Shown here: positions 7,087 through 8,574 of the stretch, in pieces
Layout of the letters: each line of letters starts with the position of its first letter
Position numbering within the stretch: position 1 is the stretch's first letter
DNA from: Bacillota bacterium
GTDB taxonomy: Bacteria > Bacillota > Desulfitobacteriia > Desulfitobacteriales > JAJXUE01
Length of the DNA stretch: 8,574 nucleotides
Direction of reading: 5' to 3'
Assembly: GCA_021786555.1 (NCBI GenBank)
Contig: JAJYNB010000274.1
Span: forward strand, 1-8,574
Made by a program: the position numbers and the translations under genes
Notes under the pieces: generated by a model
What the model saw: only the letters and a program-made list of their open reading frames with translations
Database searches by the model: none
What the model was told of the DNA's origin: nothing

Positions 7087-7115
7087 TTGCACACCTGATT
7101 TCGTACCTATAGGAT
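7087..7115 (+). promoter_or_regulatory. Weak promoter candidate for the YkoF-like gene
   Basis: TTGCAC (7087-7092), a 17-base spacer and TAGGAT (7110-7115) give an imperfect sigma-A match. Its -35 is only eight bases from the -35 of the divergent murI promoter. If used, the transcript would start near 7122 and carry a leader of about 100 bases containing both inverted repeats. A TAAAAT at 7154-7159 is an alternative -10 but lacks a -35. Confidence 0.35.
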
Positions 7116-7133
7116 TAAAACCAGACAGAATCT

Positions 7134-7172
7134 TTCAGGGTAAACAATTGTTTTAAAATAATTTACCCTGAA
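7134..7172. repeat. 11-bp perfect inverted repeat in the divergent region
   Basis: TTCAGGGTAAA (7134-7144) and TTTACCCTGAA (7162-7172) are exact reverse complements, separated by a 17-base A/T-rich centre that itself has partial dyad symmetry. It is either an operator or the first hairpin of the leader of the YkoF-like gene. There is no T run after either arm, so it is not a standard terminator. Confidence 0.75.
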
Positions 7173-7175
7173 GAG

Positions 7176-7221
7176 AGGGAAACCTAACTACTGCAAACAA
7201 TTTATCAAAGGAGGTTTCCCT
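7176..7221 (+). promoter_or_regulatory. Leader hairpin covering the Shine-Dalgarno of the YkoF-like gene
   Basis: AGGGAAACCT (7176-7185) is an exact reverse complement of AGGTTTCCCT (7212-7221), giving a 10-bp stem with a 26-base loop. The ribosome binding site AAAGGAGG (7207-7214) sits with its last three bases inside the stem, and the start codon follows one base after it. Folding should reduce translation initiation. The 5' arm of the upstream repeat can also pair with the same 3' arm (AGGG-bulge-AAAC with GTTTCCCT), so two exclusive folds are possible. No known riboswitch class was recognised. Confidence 0.6.
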
Positions 7222-7222
7222 A

Positions 7223-7459
7223 ATGTTATGTGCCGAAGTATCTCTTTACCCGCAAAAGACCAATAACGCCAGCCAGGTCATCAACAGCGCCATTCAGAGC
7301 TTGACCGGTCAAACCCTCGAGTACAAAGTCGGTTCTTTAAGCACCCATATTCACGGCACCGATGAGCAAGTATGGACAGGCATGAAACAGCTTTATGAAC
7401 AGGCCAAAAACTCCGGTGAAATCAGCATGGTAATCACCATGTCCAACGCTGTGCACTAA
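7223..7459 (+). CDS. Small YkoF-like protein (thiamine/HMP-binding family)
   Basis: This 78-aa cytosolic protein has no signal peptide or membrane segment. ATG 7223 follows a strong AAAGGAGG with eight bases of spacing. The sequence begins AEVSLYP and continues to STHIHGTDEQVW (residues 40-51) and MVITMSNA, a pattern I associate with one copy of the YkoF fold (compare SLYP and ST..RGT..HVF in B. subtilis YkoF), a ferredoxin-like domain that binds thiamine or hydroxymethylpyrimidine. B. subtilis YkoF has two such domains in tandem; here there is a single one, so a dimer is likely. A single-domain thiamine-binding protein of the MTH1187 type is the other reading. No thiamine genes or transporter are next to it, so the ligand is uncertain. 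It is the only plus-strand gene in the window and has an elaborate leader. Confidence 0.75.
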   Translation: MLCAEVSLYPQKTNNASQVINSAIQSLTGQTLEYKVGSLSTHIHGTDEQVWTGMKQLYEQAKNSGEISMVITMSNAVH

Positions 7460-7517
7460 ACCCAGTACTTGTGATGAACAGGCCCACCCGTCTGGGGACA
7501 GGGGAAGGCCCGGCCCT

Positions 7518-7656
7518 ACTCCCCTAACAGTGCTGCCATTTCCACCGCTTCCGGGACTTTGCCAGGACCACCTGGGAAAACCCACTAGCCCCATTCCAAG
7601 GAATGGGGCTGTATAAATTAGCAGGGGAACAGCAGCCGTATTGCCGGGAGGGGAGT
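7518..7656. other. Convergent intergenic stretch rich in complementary arms
   Basis: Between the YkoF-like and Nudix stops (7460-7670) no gene is credible. ACTCCCCT (7518-7525) is an exact reverse complement of AGGGGAGT (7649-7656); inside these lie TGCTG (7531-7535) with CAGCA (7630-7634), a CCAGG-ACCA-CCTGG hairpin with an extended stem around 7558-7580, and the 11-bp hairpin at 7587-7610. Nested arms of this kind could mark a structured RNA or a decayed element. No known RNA family was recognised, and in G/C-rich sequence some of this pairing is expected by chance. Confidence 0.3.
7587..7610. terminator. Strong hairpin between convergent genes, possible bidirectional terminator
   Basis: AGCCCCATTCC and GGAATGGGGCT are exact reverse complements around an AA centre, giving a stem of 10-11 bp. 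It lies about 130 bp after the YkoF-like stop and 60 bp after the Nudix stop. Neither side has a proper T run (GTATAAATTAG on plus; AGTGGGTTTT on minus), so it is at best an imperfect terminator and could instead be a palindromic repeat unit. Confidence 0.4.
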
Positions 7657-7670
7657 TTTTGGTAACGTGG

Positions 7671-8243
7671 CTAACGCTCCAGTTTCGGCCAGTTCTCAGA
7701 CTCCCCCAGGCCCAACAAAGCATAGAGCAGGCTTTGAATGGCTAGGGAATGACGGATTTTGCCACTGTTAATCAGAGGAATTATTTCTTTGAGGGAAACA
7801 AGTTCCAAACTAATGTCTTCAGTGGAGTCCAATTCCTGTTCCCCTCGTCTGGCAGCTCCCAATGCAAGAAAAAAATGGCAATAGTTATCCTGGATGGCCG
7901 GATTGACTTCAACTTTTCCCAGGTAGATTATCTTTTCGCTGTCATAGCCTGTTTCCTCCGCCAGTTCCCGCCGTACCGCCGCCAAAGGCTCTTCTTCAAA
8001 GGAGTCCAGGGTACCGCCTGGAATCTCCAGGGTCTCGCTCCCTATGCCCCAGCGGTACTGACGAATCATGACCACCTGACCATCGCTGGTTACAGGTACG
8101 ACATTGACCCAATCTTTAAATTTAAGCCGGTAAAACGTATGCTCCAGATTTCTCTCCCGATGGGTGCAATGGTCAGCTATTAAGCTCATGAAGGGAGACT
8201 CAAACTCGCTCCTGGTATCCAGAACCTTCCATTTGTTTTCCAT
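7671..8243 (-). CDS. Nudix hydrolase, ADP-ribose pyrophosphatase-like
   Basis: This 190-aa protein starts at ATG 8243, with AGAGGG about eight bases upstream. A TTG at 8267 would extend it by eight residues but has no ribosome binding site. The Nudix helix is clear: PGG (75-77), then RELAEETGY (92-100) with the metal-binding Glu93, Glu96 and Glu97. Between Gly77 and the conserved glutamate there is one residue more than in the textbook GX5EX7REUXEEXGU pattern (TLDSFEEEP). An N-terminal beta domain with VNVVPVT and VVMIRQYRWGIG (47-69), and NPAIQDNYCHFFLA (114-127) after the box, are as in the ADP-ribose and NDP-sugar pyrophosphatases, which cleave the diphosphate bond in the cytoplasm using Mg. 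The substrate cannot be fixed from sequence alone. It is not in an operon with any gene seen here. Confidence 0.92.
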   Translation of the reverse strand: MENKWKVLDTRSEFESPFMSLIADHCTHRERNLEHTFYRLKFKDWVNVVPVTSDGQVVMIRQYRWGIGSETLEIPGGTLDSFEEEPLAAVRRELAEETGYDSEKIIYLGKVEVNPAIQDNYCHFFLALGAARRGEQELDSTEDISLELVSLKEIIPLINSGKIRHSLAIQSLLYALLGLGESENWPKLER

Positions 8244-8263
8244 AAAGCAACCCTCTACCTTTC

Positions 8264-8365
8264 TCAACCGGATAAAGCATATAGGGATGCCCCGACAAGC
8301 AACCCCGGTGCTGCGGCAATAATACTGTCAAGCACAGCCCCGCCAAGACAATCGGATAGGTACAT
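8264..8365 (-). CDS. Possible small hydrophobic ORF (33 aa), doubtful
   Basis: The ORF runs from ATG 8365 to TGA 8264 and encodes a peptide with one hydrophobic stretch rich in Gly, Ala, Leu and Ile (about residues 7-31), compatible with a single membrane segment. The frame is open a further 25 or so codons upstream without another ATG, GTG or TTG. There is no good ribosome binding site before the ATG. It ends 20 bases before the Nudix start codon. The rest of the 331-base stretch 8244-8574 shows only the terminator at its right end and no convincing Nudix promoter. It may be chance. Confidence 0.15.
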   Translation of the reverse strand: MYLSDCLGGAVLDSIIAAAPGLLVGASLYALSG

Positions 8366-8515
8366 TGGCTTAGCAAAATTACCAACTGTTGACTCACAGT
8401 TTTTCCTCTGATTAGTAAAAGGATATGCCCATAATATTTTACAACCTTGGTCTGATTTCCTGCCCTGGTAATCTTAGTTTTGCCCGGAGCGACCATGAAA
8501 ATAATCCTGGACAAG

Positions 8516-8545
8516 AAAAAGCCTGGCCGGTAAATCCGGCAGGCT
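8516..8545 (-). terminator. Rho-independent terminator of a gene beyond the right edge
   Basis: On the minus strand, AGCCTGCCGG, an ATTTA loop and CCGGCCAGGCT pair with one bulged base, followed by TTTT and then CTTGT. It should end a minus-strand transcript entering from the right. A TAG in one minus frame at 8546-8548 could be the stop of that gene, but only eight codons are visible, too few to say. Confidence 0.8.
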
Positions 8546-8574
8546 CTAATATTTGCAGCTTCTGGGAGAGGTAA

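Noticed and set aside
7087..7222. TPP riboswitch upstream of the YkoF-like gene
   Set aside because: Only ACCTGAT matches by chance; the CUGAGA and the rest of the thi-box are absent.
7480..7580. Faint likeness to a cobalamin riboswitch on the minus strand (GCGGTG, GGGGAG pieces)
   Set aside because: The B12 box and core are incomplete and no minus-strand gene follows that it could control.
7337..7723. Minus-strand 128-codon frame between the YkoF-like and Nudix genes
   Set aside because: It overlaps both real genes, has no recognisable motif and no ribosome binding site.
8244..8267. TTG start for the Nudix gene at 8267
   Set aside because: There is no Shine-Dalgarno; ATG 8243 has AGAGGG at suitable spacing.
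8200..8514. Minus-strand 104-codon frame upstream of the Nudix gene
   Set aside because: It starts with TTG without a ribosome binding site, begins right at the terminator, and overlaps the Nudix gene in another frame.

Overview
The window looks like a chromosomal segment of a moderately GC-rich, Gram-positive anaerobe of the Clostridia, perhaps the Peptococcaceae/Desulfotomaculum-Moorella side. The reasons are strong AGGAGG-type ribosome binding sites, consensus sigma-A promoters (TTGAC[A/C]-17-TACAAT), an encoded CCA end on the tRNA, and protein sequences of Firmicutes type. This placement is inference. There is no phage, IS element or CRISPR array; apart from one small plus-strand gene, everything reads on the minus strand.

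Layout, left to right. Positions 1-5857 hold a tightly packed minus-strand block of DNA-end-processing genes. In order of transcription it contains a 662-aa helicase-like protein with an intact Walker A but degraded catalytic motifs (5857-3869), a complete UvrD/AddA-type SF1 helicase of 737 aa (3876-1663, 8-bp overlap), a 269-aa RecB-family PD-(D/E)XK nuclease with four cysteines placed as in the AddB iron-sulfur nuclease domain (1679-870, 17-bp overlap), and the first 262 codons of recJ (786 to the left edge). recJ is cut by the window edge. Together the first three look like an AddAB-type recombination nuclease whose parts sit on three polypeptides with a single nuclease domain.

Positions 5858-6213 hold an initiator tRNA-fMet gene on the minus strand, with a consensus promoter upstream and two terminator hairpins in tandem downstream, which separate it from the helicase block. 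A cluster of short palindromes lies between the terminators and the block.

Positions 6214-7011 encode glutamate racemase (murI, minus). Positions 7012-7222 are a divergent regulatory region. On the murI side there is a near-consensus promoter with a 14-bp perfect palindrome just after the expected transcription start. On the plus side there are a weak promoter candidate and two successive perfect inverted repeats, the second of which pairs with the Shine-Dalgarno region of a small YkoF-like (thiamine/HMP-binding family) gene at 7223-7459.

Positions 7460-7670 are a convergent intergenic stretch with a strong hairpin and several nested complementary arms. A Nudix hydrolase (ADP-ribose pyrophosphatase-like) follows at 8243-7671 on the minus strand. 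The right end (8244-8574) holds a terminator for a gene beyond the edge and, at most, one short doubtful ORF.

The points most worth following are the three-part AddAB-like complex linked to recJ, and the leader of the YkoF-like gene.
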